Notes: generated by a model not told the origin, from the letters alone. DNA of 64,000 nt from an uncultured Bacteroidales bacterium (GCA_947168665.1 CAMVMX010000009.1:62001-126000), one strand, 5' to 3'; counted from the stretch's first letter, positions 50,020-59,306 are shown. A program made the numbers and translations.

Positions 50020-51738
50020 CTATTGTAGAATCAGTTTCTGGGTGGCGGAGCCCTGCGGGGTGGAGATGGTGAGGAAATAGGTTCCGGCCGGGAGGTGGCT
50101 GAGGTCGAGGGAGAGTGATTGGGAGCCGGGCTGCGGAGTGAGGGTGATGGTCTCGTGGCCGGCGGCATCGAGGAGGACGAGGCGGCATCCGGCGGGCGAG
50201 GGCTGGGCGAGGGTGACGGCAACTTGGCCGTTGGTGGGGTTGGGGGCGAGGGTGAAGAGGGGTTTGCCTGCAGGGCGGTTCGTCTCGGGCGGGGTGATGC
50301 CTTGGCCGGAAGTGGCTGGTCCAAATATGGCGGTGATAAAGGTGTCTTGGACAACGACAACGTGGCGGGGGTTGTCGGTCACGCCGTCCTCCCAGTTGAG
50401 GAAGGTGTAGCCGGGCTGGGGGATGGGCGTGAAGTGGGCGGTGTCGAACTCGTGGAACTGTCCGTTCCCGCGGACGTAGCCCCAGTTGTAGTTGTTGGAG
50501 AGTCCGTTGGCCACGAAGATTTCCTTGGTGCGGAAGGTGGCGGAGAAGGTGGTGTCCTGGGTGAGGAAGATGGTGCGTGGGTTTTGAGTGCTGCCGTCAT
50601 TCCAGTGGGAGAAGAAGCAGTAGCTTTGCGAGGGGCTGGCGGCAATGGTGACGGAGTCGCCTTCGAGGTAGGTGCCAGAGCCGGATACGGACCCGCGGTT
50701 GGGGTTGAGGCTTACGACGCTGACGGTGCGGGGGCTGGAAGGCCGGAAGTAAGCGGTGAATGAGGTGTCGGAGGTGAGGAAGATGGTGCGGGGGTTGTCG
50801 GTGTTGCCATCGTTCCAGTGGGAGAAGATGTAGCCGTGGCGGTTGCGGGCGGTGAAGGTGACGTTGGTGAGGTCGGAGTAACGCCCGTTGCCCGTGGTGT
50901 AGCCATGTGCGCTGTCGGCAGCAGCGGTGGATACGTTGTAGAAGTCGGCAATGATAAAGAAGGGTCCCCACCCGTTTGGGGTTACCTGGTGTAGGTAGGC
51001 TGTGTCGTGGCCATGAAGATTGTTGCGTCTTTGACTATACAGGTAGAGTTTTGTGCCTTCGCATTGTGATCGACAGAAGCATGAGGCCTCGGGCGTTCGT
51101 GACACAGCGCACCTTACTCTGAAATACCTTGTGGGATAGTAATATTGATGGAAGTCAGCATCATAGATTTGGCGATCATTGTATGCGGTTCCTCCGATAT
51201 AGAATATGGAGTCGACGTAGACAGGGGCTTTGAAGTAAACCTCGTGCAGGTCGAACAGTGCTGATTGGGAGTTGGAATCGTCGAGTGAGACATAGATGAT
51301 GCTGTCCGGCCTCAGCGGGTTGAAGGACAGGGAGTCGGAGATGGGAATGAGTGTGTCGCCGTAAGGGGCACACAGAAACAGCTTCTCGTCAAGTGAGTAG
51401 TTCACAATACTGAAGATGTGGTCGTCGAAGTGGTTTTCTCTGCGGTCAGTTATGGCTGCAAGGCCTTTGACAGCGATGGGATGACTGGTAGAGTCCCTTT
51501 TGACGACGGTGTGCGTGAGATTTGGTTCACCGACAGCGTCGGAAATCTTTTCAAACCACAATTGGTTGAACAATATATCTCGTATGGCGGGGTCGTAGCT
51601 AAAGCAAGGGCAGGTGTCGTAATAGCTTGAATAGTAGTATCTGGAATGACGACCGACAACGGTGTCGGCAAACGGTTGTGCGGCGGCGCAATGGCTCAGC
51701 GCAGCCACGATAAGGAGTGTCTGGAATAATCTTTTCAT
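50020..51738 (-). CDS. T9SS-secreted protein with three InlB-like repeats, copy 2
   Basis: The 572-residue product and its nucleotide sequence equal copy 1 at 46671-48389. It has the same signal peptide, N-terminal domain, three InlB-like repeats and type A sorting domain. Upstream, instead of a whole 503-codon gene, only that gene's last ~54 codons remain (51756-51919), and beyond them a different upstream region with a TAGCTTTG box at 52010-52017. The two identical proteins may therefore be expressed from different promoters. Confidence 0.9.
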   Translation of the reverse strand: MKRLFQTLLIVAALSHCAAAQPFADTVVGRHSRYYYSSYYDTCPCFSYDPAIRDILFNQLWFEKISDAVGEPNLTHTVVKRDSTSHPIAVKGLAAITDRRENHFDDHIFSIVNYSLDEKLFLCAPYGDTLIPISDSLSFNPLRPDSIIYVSLDDSNSQSALFDLHEVYFKAPVYVDSIFYIGGTAYNDRQIYDADFHQYYYPTRYFRVRCAVSRTPEASCFCRSQCEGTKLYLYSQRRNNLHGHDTAYLHQVTPNGWGPFFIIADFYNVSTAAADSAHGYTTGNGRYSDLTNVTFTARNRHGYIFSHWNDGNTDNPRTIFLTSDTSFTAYFRPSSPRTVSVVSLNPNRGSVSGSGTYLEGDSVTIAASPSQSYCFFSHWNDGSTQNPRTIFLTQDTTFSATFRTKEIFVANGLSNNYNWGYVRGNGQFHEFDTAHFTPIPQPGYTFLNWEDGVTDNPRHVVVVQDTFITAIFGPATSGQGITPPETNRPAGKPLFTLAPNPTNGQVAVTLAQPSPAGCRLVLLDAAGHETITLTPQPGSQSLSLDLSHLPAGTYFLTISTPQGSATQKLILQ

Positions 51739-51755
51739 GATGTTTTTTTTGTATG

Positions 51756-51919
51756 TTAATTATTGCAAGTTACAGTGTTCTGTAAGGTTGTTACTGTTAC
51801 CGTCGTTATTGTTTGGGGGACCTTGAAATTTTCCTTAATAATACCGACACGACCGAGGGTCGTCTTGTTGGGTGTACTTAGATGATAGGCCGTGGTCAGG
51901 CTGCCAAAACTAATACAGG
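51756..51919 (-). pseudogene. 3' fragment of the 503-codon secreted-protein gene
   Basis: These 164 bp match 48407-48570 exactly, giving the last ~54 codons and stop of the secreted-protein gene (end TVTCNN). The fragment is cut at 51919, the right edge of the direct repeat, and has no start. Confidence 0.85.
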
Positions 51920-52009
51920 TGGGTTCTATTTATTCACTTTTGGCTGTCAAGACAGACAGAACCCGTTAATCTGCCAGACAACCGTGATTTGACATTCGGT
52001 TTATGAGTG

Positions 52010-52017
52010 CAAAGCTA
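52010..52017 (-). promoter_or_regulatory. TAnnTTTG box (TAGCTTTG) facing T9SS copy 2
   Basis: TAGCTTTG on the minus strand points towards the truncated fragment and T9SS gene copy 2. It could drive the latter through a ~270-nt leader. Confidence 0.4.
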
Positions 52018-52121
52018 CAACTATTTTTTCATTTGACAATAAACCTTTTGCCATAAATTCGTTGGGGTGTGTTCATTGTCTGATATGCTGCTTTAATTAA
52101 AGCGGGTTGGTATTTCTTGAT

Positions 52122-52327
52122 TTACACCAGTCGGCACATATTGTAGACAAGGTTCGTCAGTGCGATGTTGGCTTTTGCCCTTAAAAGCGACCACACTTGG
52201 TAGATGTAGTTGCGCTGACGTATTTCTCCCCGTATCGTATCGGGGGAGTGGTGGGCTTCTGCTGTCCTGCCAATTATCAGGACTGCTATAAGCGCCAACT
52301 GTTTTTTTGTTAATAAGGAGTCTTGCT
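52122..52327 (-). mobile_element. C-terminal remnant of an IS transposase
   Basis: A frame without start, open from just after a TGA at about 52327, reads GRTAEAHHSPDTIRGEIRQR then NYIYQVWSLLRAKANIALTN and LVYNMCRLV before TAA at 52122-52124. The block QRNYIYQVWSLLRAKANIAL is typical of the C-termini of DDE transposases of IS4/IS5-type elements in Bacteroidota. The N-terminal and catalytic parts are missing and no terminal inverted repeats are evident, so this is a dead relic. It lies 200 bp from the right edge of the direct repeat. Confidence 0.5.
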
Positions 52328-53272
52328 CTCACAGTGGTATTTGTTAGAAATTATTGATTATTGGTGGATTATCATCTTTGTGGTGCTTTTCTATATCGCA
52401 ACCTGAACATTTTTTTTGTGGTGGCTGACAGCTCGCGGGTCTTGTTTTGTAAATGCGCAGTATGATGCCCCGGTTTTCGTCGGGCATCCGGTCGAATCCG
52501 GCGGTCGCAGTGTTTCGGCCGGTATTGTAGTATGTCGTTTCGGCAGTCATTTTCCGTCCATTTTTATCCTATAGACACCACAGGGTATGCTTTTTTTGAT
52601 GCTCGGATTGCTTTTTTTTTAACCATGTATTCCAGAGTATTGATTAATAGTATATTACAAATAGTTAAATATTCTTAATTCAACAATCTCGTCTGGACTC
52701 TGGCCGTCAGTATAGTGATGAGTGCAGGGTTTGTTGAGCGGCATTTCCATCTCACGGTTTGTGTGTTTGCATGATGCTTTTGTCTGCCTTTTTATACCTT
52801 AATAACCACCCAAGGGGGTAAAAGGTGACATGCGAATTTTTTTTTCTCTTATTGATTGGAGCAATAAGTTGATATCCAGTGTACTGTATGAATGTTAAAA
52901 AGTATTAATCCAACAGGCTTCGTCATTTTACTCGGAGCCTATTATCCAAGTCAGGCTGTGTGGAGAGGTGTGGGCGGCCACATAGTGGCATCTGCCGCCG
53001 CAGGACGTGATGGCAGCCGCACCCCGCCCTTCAGGCGTTTTTTGCCCTCTGGTTCTCTCCAGGTTCACCACTGTGTATTTTCTTGCAGAGAAGATAAATG
53101 GAAATGAAATAGAAAAGAAACAGAAACTAACGAGTGTATAAGAGGACAATCAGCCCGGAGGGGCGGCAGGGGTCTGACTCTGGGTTGGCGGTGGTATGGG
53201 CCGGCGGCGGGGTGGGCAACGGGCGTTTGGCAGCCACTCGATATTTGTTTTGCAGGGGAACACATACAGCAT
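52328..53272. other. Gene-poor region between the duplicated locus and the efflux operon
   Basis: About 950 bp hold no frame that I can support. Around 52610-52680 and 52840-52910 it is AT-rich. A 68-codon minus-strand frame (52344-52550, MTAETTYYNTGRNTATAGFD...) has no recognisable features. A short inverted pair GATGCCC/GGGCATC lies near 52465-52490. Confidence 0.5.
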
Positions 53273-53300
53273 GATGGCACGGATACCTGTCCGTGCCATC
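53273..53300. terminator. Hairpin downstream of the metal efflux operon
   Basis: GATGGCACGGA and TCCGTGCCATC form an 11-bp perfect stem with a 6-nt loop, 80 bp beyond the stop of the outer-membrane factor gene. There is no T-run. Confidence 0.5.
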
Positions 53301-53379
53301 CATGTTCAGAAATGCGGGGCCTCTTGATGATGTATCGGCACTTTGAAGCACCGGCGCGGTTTGCGGGGCCGCTCTATCC

Positions 53380-54657
53380 CTATTGTGCGACGCTGAATTG
53401 GCCGGTGCCGGCGCAGCGTTCCAGTTCGACCCATGCCGACATGCAGCTGTGGAGGCACTGGGCGTAGGCTTGCTGCAGTTCGTTGTAGGTGTGCTGGGCG
53501 TTGATGACTTCGAGCAGGGAGGTCTCGCCGCGCCGGTAGGCGTACATTTTGCCGTCGAGCACTTGGCGGGCGTTGAGGATGATGACGGTGTTGTAGTCGG
53601 TGAGGCGGCTGAGGGCTGAGCGGTAGTTGTTGTGGGCTTTGATGATTTCGGCCTGTGCCTGCTGGCGCAGGATGTCGGTTTGGAGCTGGGCCTGTTGAGC
53701 CTTGTATTGCGAGGCGCGGACGTCGGCGCGGTTGAGGTTGGATATGGGCAGGGGGATGCTGACCCCGACGGTGTAGCCCACAAACTGGGGTGCGGGGGCC
53801 TCTTCGTTGTGCACGCGGGAGTTGAGGTTGACGCCTACGGCCAGGTCGATGTCGGGCATCCGCTCGCGGCGGGTCTGGGTCACTTCGCTCTGCGAGGCGA
53901 GGGCGAGGTGGCGCTGCTGCATGAGGTCGGGGCGGAGGGTGTCGGCTCCTTGGAGGAGGGCTTGCAGGTCGTATTCCTGGATGGGGGAGGTGAGGTGGCC
54001 TGCCAGCGACTGCGTGGAGCGGGCGGGGCTGCCCATGAGCAGGTCGAGCTGGACGAGTGCGTTGCGGTAGTCGACCATCAGGGCAATGTAGTCCTGCTGG
54101 GCGATGTTGGCTTCGAGGCGTGTCTGCATGACGTCGATTTCGGACAGTTCGCCTGTGGCGTGGCGCAGGCTGTCGGAGCGGTAGAGCGATTGCATGTGCT
54201 GCGCGTTCTGCTGGCCGATGGTGGCGAGGTCGCGCGCCAGGAGGGCGTCGAGGAAGGCGAGGGTGGCCTCGGCGCGAAGGTCGAGGGCAAAGAGTTTCAG
54301 CCCTGCGTCGGAGGCGTCGAGGTTGTGGCGCGCCACTTCGATGCGGGCGGCACGCTTGCCGAAGGAGATGGTTTTGCCCAGTTCGAAGCTGAGGGACTGC
54401 CCCATGGCGATGTCCCAGTCGCTGTTGTTGCCGTATTCGGCCGAGAGGGTGGGATCGGTGAATTTCTTGGCGGCGGAGAGGTCGGCCTCAGAGATGGAGA
54501 GGTCGAGTTTGGCGGCTGCATAGTCGAGGTTGTGCTGCATGACGCGGCTGATGAAGGTGCCGTAGTCCAGTTCCTGGCAGCAGGCGGGGACGGCCAGGAC
54601 AAGGAGGGCGGCCAGGGCGGCCAGGGGCCGCAGGGGGGTGCGGAGGGTGGTTTTCAT
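53380..54657 (-). CDS. TolC/CusC-type outer-membrane efflux protein
   Basis: The protein has 425 residues. A signal peptide (LAALAALLVLAVPACC) ends in Ala-Cys-Cys, so lipidation is possible. Two OEP repeats have long helical hairpins (HNLDYAAAKLDLSISEADLS, RDLATIGQQNAQHMQSLYRS; and later VRASQYKAQQAQLQTDILRQ, INAQHTYNELQQAYAQCLHS). It forms the outer-membrane duct of the tripartite efflux system whose pump and adaptor genes lie upstream. Its ATG overlaps the pump gene's TGA (54654-54657, ATGA), so the two are translationally coupled. Confidence 0.93.
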   Translation of the reverse strand: MKTTLRTPLRPLAALAALLVLAVPACCQELDYGTFISRVMQHNLDYAAAKLDLSISEADLSAAKKFTDPTLSAEYGNNSDWDIAMGQSLSFELGKTISFGKRAARIEVARHNLDASDAGLKLFALDLRAEATLAFLDALLARDLATIGQQNAQHMQSLYRSDSLRHATGELSEIDVMQTRLEANIAQQDYIALMVDYRNALVQLDLLMGSPARSTQSLAGHLTSPIQEYDLQALLQGADTLRPDLMQQRHLALASQSEVTQTRRERMPDIDLAVGVNLNSRVHNEEAPAPQFVGYTVGVSIPLPISNLNRADVRASQYKAQQAQLQTDILRQQAQAEIIKAHNNYRSALSRLTDYNTVIILNARQVLDGKMYAYRRGETSLLEVINAQHTYNELQQAYAQCLHSCMSAWVELERCAGTGQFSVAQ

Positions 54658-57600
54658 TGCTGGGTGGTTGTTGGGTTGTTGGTTTGGGTTTTGGGGGTGA
54701 GGGCGGCGCGCTGCTCGACGCGGCGTTCCATCATGTAGTAGAGCGAGGGGAGGATGAAGAGGGTGATGACGGTGGCGAAGATGAGGCCGTAGACGATGAC
54801 GGTGGCCAGGGGACGCTGCACGTCGCTGCCGATGCCGGTGGAGATGGAGGCCGGGAAGAGGCCCAGCACGGCCACCGAGGCGGTGAGGAGGACGGGCCTC
54901 ATGCGGTGCGAGGCTCCCTCGATGACGGCGCGGCGCAGCCCGGTGCCTCTTTCGCGCAGGTGGTTGATGTGGGAAATCATGATGATGCCGTTCTGGATGG
55001 CCACGCCGATGAGGGCTATGAAGCCCACGGCCGAGGATACGTTGAGGGTCATGCCCCGGATGTTGAGGGCCGCCATGCCGCCGAACAGGGCCAGGGGCAC
55101 GACGACCATGAGCAGCCCGGCCTGCCGCACTTTGCCGAAGGCGAAGATGAGGAGGATGAACATGACCATGAGGGCCAGCGGGACGACAAGACCCAGGCGG
55201 TTGAAGGCGCGGTTGCGGTTCTCGAACTGGCCTGCCCAGTGGAGGGTTGTCTTCTCGTGGTCGTATTGGATGTGTTTGGCAATCTCTCTGTCGGCCTCGG
55301 CCACGAAGGAGGTGAGGTCGGCCCCGCGCAGGTTGATGCGGACGAGGGTGTAGCGCCGGGCCATTTCGCGCATGATGGTGCTGGCCCCGAGTGCCATCTT
55401 GATGTCGGCCACGGCCGAGAGGGGTACTTTCACCCCGTCGGCGGTGGTGAGGAGGAGGTTGCCTATCTCCTCCGGGGTGTTGCGGTATTTTTCGGCGTAG
55501 CGGCAGGTGATGTCATAGACTTTGCTGCCCACGTAGATTTGCGATATGGCGCGGCCGCCGATGGCCAGCTCGATGAGTTCGGCCACGTCGGATACGTTGA
55601 GGCCGTACTGGGCGATGCTTTCGCGGTTGACGGAGATTTGGAGTTGCGGGGTGGGCGGCTCTTGGTCGACGGCCACATCGGTGGCCCCTTTGATGCCGGC
55701 CACCACTTTGGCCACTTGCTCGGCCACATGGCGGCTCTCGTCGATGTCGTCGGAATAGATTTTGAGCGCCAGGTCGCTGTGGGTGCCGGCAATCTGGTCC
55801 ATGACCATGTCGATGATGGGCTGCGAGAAGCCCGCCGAGTAGCCGGGCATCTGCTCGATGGCAGCGGACATGGCTTCGACCAGCTCGGCCTTGGTGCGCC
55901 CGCTCTTCCAGGTGTTGTAGGGCTTGAGGCCTATGCCGGCTTCGACGTGTGAGAGGGAGAAGCATTCGGCCCCTTCGTCGTCGCGCCCCAGCTGGGTCAT
56001 GACGTAGGAGGTTTCGTCGAAGCTGCTCAGGACGTGCCGTAGGTCGTCGGACATTTTTTTGGACTGCTCGATGCTCAGGCCGGAGGGCAGCTGGACCTGC
56101 ACCCAGATGGAGCCTTCGTCAAGCGGCGGCAGGAAGTCTTTGCCAACGGTGAAGGAGAGGGCTATGGAGCCGCCGAGGATGACGGCGAGGGTGGCCAGCA
56201 CGGCGCGTTTCTTTTCAAGGATGGAGCCGATGAGGCGGGTGTAGGAGTTGTTGAGTTTCTCGAGCCACTTGTTGTGGTAGAGTTTGCGGGGTTTGTGGTA
56301 GGCCATGTAGCTGAGTCCCGGCGTGAGGAGCAGGGAGGTGAGCAGGGCCCCGATGAGGGCGTAGCCCACGGTGTAGGCCATGGGGGTGAAGAGTTTGCGC
56401 TCGACATGCTCGAAGGCGAAGAGGGGCAGGTAGGCGGTGATGATGATGATGGTGGAGAAGAAGATGGAGCGGGCCACCTCGCGGGCGCGCTGTTTGACGT
56501 CGTCGGTGGAGAGTTCGAGTTCCGGGTGCCGCTCGCGTTTTTTGAGGATGTTTTCCATCATGACGATGGCTCCGTCGACCAGGATGCCGAAGTCGATGGC
56601 CCCGAGCGAGAGGAGGTTGGCGGGGATGCCCGTCAGTTTCATCAGCACGAAGGCCACCAGCAGGGCGATGGGGATGGTGAGGGCCACCACCAGCGACCCC
56701 CTGAAGTTGCCCAAGAATATCATCAGCACGACGATGACCAGGAGCATGCCGATGAGAAGGGTGTGGGACACGGTTTTGAGGGTCTCGCCCACAAGGCTGG
56801 TGCGGTCGAGGAAGGGGTGAATCTCCACCCCCTCGGGCAGTATCTCGTTGTTGAGTTCGTCGATGGAGGTATGGATGCGGTCCAGTACTTCCGAGGGGTT
56901 TTCGCCGCGCAGCATTTGGACTATGCCTTCGACAGCGTCGTCGTAGTCGCGCTGGTCGTCGCTGAATCCCAGCACTCCTTTGCGCTCCAGGGTGCCGTAT
57001 TTGAGTTCGCCGAGTTCTTTGAGGTAGACGGGGGTGCCGTTGACGGTCTTGACTACGATGTTGCCGAGGCCCTCAAGGTCGCTGATGAGGCCGATGCCGC
57101 GCACAACGTAGCTGAGGTTGCCTTCGGACAGGATGCTGCCGCCGGCGTTGAGGTTGTTCTGCTCGATTTTCTCGGTGATGTCGCTCAGCGATATGCCGAA
57201 CTCGGTGAGCCGCTCGGGCGAGAGTTCAATCTGGTATTGTGTGGTGATGCCGCCGTAGTTGCTCACGTCGGCCACGCCCGAAATCTGTCGCAGGTAGGGG
57301 ATGATGGTCCATTTGTGGATGTCGGTGAGGCTGCGGAGGTCGTGGCTGCCGTCGGGGCTTTCGACAATGTAGCGGAATATTTCGCCCGTCGGGGCGGTGA
57401 GGGGGTTGAGCTCGGGCACGGCGCCGTAGGGCAGGTCGATGCCCACCAGCCGCTCGGTGACGCGTTGTCGCGCCCAGTAGTCGTCTACCCCGTCGTCGAA
57501 CACCAGGATGACGGTGGATATGCCGAAGCTGTTCTTGCTGCGCATGGTGATGAGGTTGGGGATGCCGCTGACGGCGCGCTCGACGGGGATGGAGATTTGC

Positions 57601-57788
57601 TGCTCAATCTCCTCGGTGGCCAGTCCGGGCACTTGGGTCACCACCTGTACGGTGGTGTCGGAGATGTCGGGGTAGGCATCGATGGAGAGGGAGTTCCAGG
57701 CTATCACTCCGGCAATGCAGAGCAACAGGAAGATGACTATAGATATGGCTCTGTGGTCTATGGCCCAGCCTACTATTTTTTCTATCAT
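54654..57788 (-). CDS. CzcA-type heavy-metal RND efflux pump
   Basis: The 1,044 residues have RND architecture with 12 membrane helices. The start IEKIVGWAIDHRAISIVIFL is typical of CusA/CzcA. The TM4 proton-relay/metal motif reads AIDFGILVDGAIVMMEN (~395-411), the DFGxxxDGAxxxxEN form linked to divalent ions (Zn, Co, Cd, Ni) rather than the CusA copper/silver form. GKDFLPPLDEGSIWVQVQLP and FIALIGVAIQNGIIMISHIN are also diagnostic. It extrudes metal from periplasm or cytoplasm using the proton gradient together with the adaptor and outer-membrane factor in this operon. Confidence 0.95.
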   Translation of the reverse strand: MIEKIVGWAIDHRAISIVIFLLLCIAGVIAWNSLSIDAYPDISDTTVQVVTQVPGLATEEIEQQISIPVERAVSGIPNLITMRSKNSFGISTVILVFDDGVDDYWARQRVTERLVGIDLPYGAVPELNPLTAPTGEIFRYIVESPDGSHDLRSLTDIHKWTIIPYLRQISGVADVSNYGGITTQYQIELSPERLTEFGISLSDITEKIEQNNLNAGGSILSEGNLSYVVRGIGLISDLEGLGNIVVKTVNGTPVYLKELGELKYGTLERKGVLGFSDDQRDYDDAVEGIVQMLRGENPSEVLDRIHTSIDELNNEILPEGVEIHPFLDRTSLVGETLKTVSHTLLIGMLLVIVVLMIFLGNFRGSLVVALTIPIALLVAFVLMKLTGIPANLLSLGAIDFGILVDGAIVMMENILKKRERHPELELSTDDVKQRAREVARSIFFSTIIIITAYLPLFAFEHVERKLFTPMAYTVGYALIGALLTSLLLTPGLSYMAYHKPRKLYHNKWLEKLNNSYTRLIGSILEKKRAVLATLAVILGGSIALSFTVGKDFLPPLDEGSIWVQVQLPSGLSIEQSKKMSDDLRHVLSSFDETSYVMTQLGRDDEGAECFSLSHVEAGIGLKPYNTWKSGRTKAELVEAMSAAIEQMPGYSAGFSQPIIDMVMDQIAGTHSDLALKIYSDDIDESRHVAEQVAKVVAGIKGATDVAVDQEPPTPQLQISVNRESIAQYGLNVSDVAELIELAIGGRAISQIYVGSKVYDITCRYAEKYRNTPEEIGNLLLTTADGVKVPLSAVADIKMALGASTIMREMARRYTLVRINLRGADLTSFVAEADREIAKHIQYDHEKTTLHWAGQFENRNRAFNRLGLVVPLALMVMFILLIFAFGKVRQAGLLMVVVPLALFGGMAALNIRGMTLNVSSAVGFIALIGVAIQNGIIMISHINHLRERGTGLRRAVIEGASHRMRPVLLTASVAVLGLFPASISTGIGSDVQRPLATVIVYGLIFATVITLFILPSLYYMMERRVEQRAALTPKTQTNNPTTTQQ

Positions 57789-57835
57789 GACGGTCTATTT
57801 GAAGGTTGCGGAATGGGGTTGGCGGGAATTATGGG

Positions 57836-58951
57836 TCAGTGTTTGTCAATGAGGTAGAAGGCGCCTTCGCTCACTATGACATCGCCCGCAGTGAGGCCTT
57901 TGATGACGCGGAGGTATTGCTCGTCGATGGACTGGACTTCCACCCGGTTGCGCACATAGGTGCCGTCGGCCACGCGCAGCAGCACGTAGCGGCCTTTCTC
58001 GCTCTGCAGCACGGCCCGTTTGGGTATGACGATGCTGTTGCGGCTGTGGATCTGCATCCGCACCTGGGCATACATGTTGGGGAGCATGAGGTGGCGGGGG
58101 TTGTTGCATTCGATGATGGTCTCCACCGTGCGGGTGTCGGGGTCGAGGATGCCGCCCACGTATGTCACGTGGCCGCTCATTACGCTGTCAGGCCGCGCCA
58201 CGAGGTTGACTTCCACATGTTCGATGCCGTCCACGTAGGGGGCGTCCATCTCGCTGACGTTGGCTTTCACCCACACTTTGTCGAGGTCGGCCACCACCAC
58301 TTTGGTGGCGGCGTCCTCTTTGAGGTACTCACCTATCACGAGGTCGTTTTTCAGCACCTGTCCCGTTATCGGCGAGCGGACTATCATGGGCTGCCCCACC
58401 TCGGCGTTCTTGATGTCAATCTGGTATTCTTTGGCCACGGCCACGGCGTGGCGGTATTCTTCCACCGCCAGCGAGTAGGCCGTCTTGGCCTCGTCCAGTT
58501 CCTTGACCGAGGCCACTTTGTTGTTGTGCAGGTCCTGCGTGCGGTCCAGTCCGCGCTTGGCCATATCCATCTCCGATTTGGTTTGAATCAGGCGTTTGAC
58601 CACTTCTGAATATTCCGACGAGGAGATTTCGAAAAGGGGAGTGCCGGCCTTGACATTTTGGCCGATACGCACAAGTGAGCGCACCACGCGTCCCGCAAAG
58701 GGTGCCGACACTTCGGCGTAGGCCGAGGGGATGGCCCGCACCACGCCCGTGGTGGAGAGGGTGGCGGAGTATGACGATTCGCCCACCGTGTCGCATTTCA
58801 GCCGCGCCGCGATGGTCGAAGCCTGGGGCACCACCAGTGTGTCGCCCGTCACGGTCACGTCCGTGTCAGCCATGCTTTCGGAATTGTCGGCGGCACCGCC
58901 GCAACTGGCCAAAATGCCCGCGCAAATCATGAGGTAGATGTATTTCTTCAT
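57836..58951 (-). CDS. CusB/CzcB-type periplasmic adaptor lipoprotein
   Basis: The start at 58949-58951 (MKKYIYLMICAGILASCGGA) gives a lipoprotein signal with lipobox LASC; an upstream ATG at 58975 adds eight residues before it. The 371-residue product has an HlyD-type barrel-sandwich (APFAGRVVRSLVRIGQNVKA, RSPITGQVLKNDLVIGEYLK), a helical hairpin (RLIQTKSEMDMAKRGLDRTQ) and a membrane-proximal domain. It lacks the methionine-rich CusB N-terminus. First gene of the adaptor-pump-duct operon, 48 bp before the pump gene. Confidence 0.92.
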   Translation of the reverse strand: MKKYIYLMICAGILASCGGAADNSESMADTDVTVTGDTLVVPQASTIAARLKCDTVGESSYSATLSTTGVVRAIPSAYAEVSAPFAGRVVRSLVRIGQNVKAGTPLFEISSSEYSEVVKRLIQTKSEMDMAKRGLDRTQDLHNNKVASVKELDEAKTAYSLAVEEYRHAVAVAKEYQIDIKNAEVGQPMIVRSPITGQVLKNDLVIGEYLKEDAATKVVVADLDKVWVKANVSEMDAPYVDGIEHVEVNLVARPDSVMSGHVTYVGGILDPDTRTVETIIECNNPRHLMLPNMYAQVRMQIHSRNSIVIPKRAVLQSEKGRYVLLRVADGTYVRNRVEVQSIDEQYLRVIKGLTAGDVIVSEGAFYLIDKH

Positions 58952-59041
58952 ATTCAGTGAGAATGTATTATTCATTGCTTGTTGTTCATTATGAGATTCT
59001 TTTGCTGTTTGCCACGGTATTTTGAGTGGCAAATCTGGCTG

Positions 59042-59049
59042 CAAAGATA
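59042..59049 (-). promoter_or_regulatory. -7 box TATCTTTG for the metal efflux operon
   Basis: TATCTTTG on the minus strand lies about 90 bp upstream of the adaptor start codon. Confidence 0.6.
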
Positions 59050-59152
59050 CTATTATTTCTTGAATTATGAGAAATAATTATTGATAAACGATAAAAAATT
59101 AATGATTATCCACTATTTCCAGTGGTGCCAACCGCACCCTGCGGGGCTTTGT

Positions 59153-59189
59153 GCCAAAAAAGAAAAGGACAACCCGATGTGGATTGTCC
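59153..59189 (-). terminator. Terminator of the tRNA gene
   Basis: GGACAA/TTGTCC with inner CC/GG pairs forms a hairpin (59167-59189), followed on the minus strand by TTTTCTTTTTT. It starts 9 bp after the tRNA 3' end. Confidence 0.75.
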
Positions 59190-59197
59190 CTGTTAGG

Positions 59198-59269
<72 letters not shown>

Positions 59270-59298
59270 CTCTGTTATTTCTCTTTCGAAATCGTTTG

Positions 59299-59306
59299 CA
59301 AAAGTA
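59299..59306 (-). promoter_or_regulatory. -7 box TACTTTTG for the initiator tRNA
   Basis: TACTTTTG on the minus strand lies 29 bp upstream of the mature tRNA 5' end. Confidence 0.6.

Larger units (their letters stand above)
49998..51919. repeat. Direct repeat copy 2 (1,922 bp)
   Basis: Second copy of the segment at 46649-48570. Its left edge lies 80 bp upstream of the 503-codon gene's start, and its right edge falls inside a truncated copy of that gene, after which unrelated sequence (TGGGTTCTATTTATTCAC) begins. Confidence 0.95.

Noticed and set aside
53127-53783. 218-codon minus-strand ORF rich in Ser/Thr/Pro across the efflux gene
   Set aside because: It is an out-of-frame shadow of the outer-membrane factor gene with biased composition and no domain.
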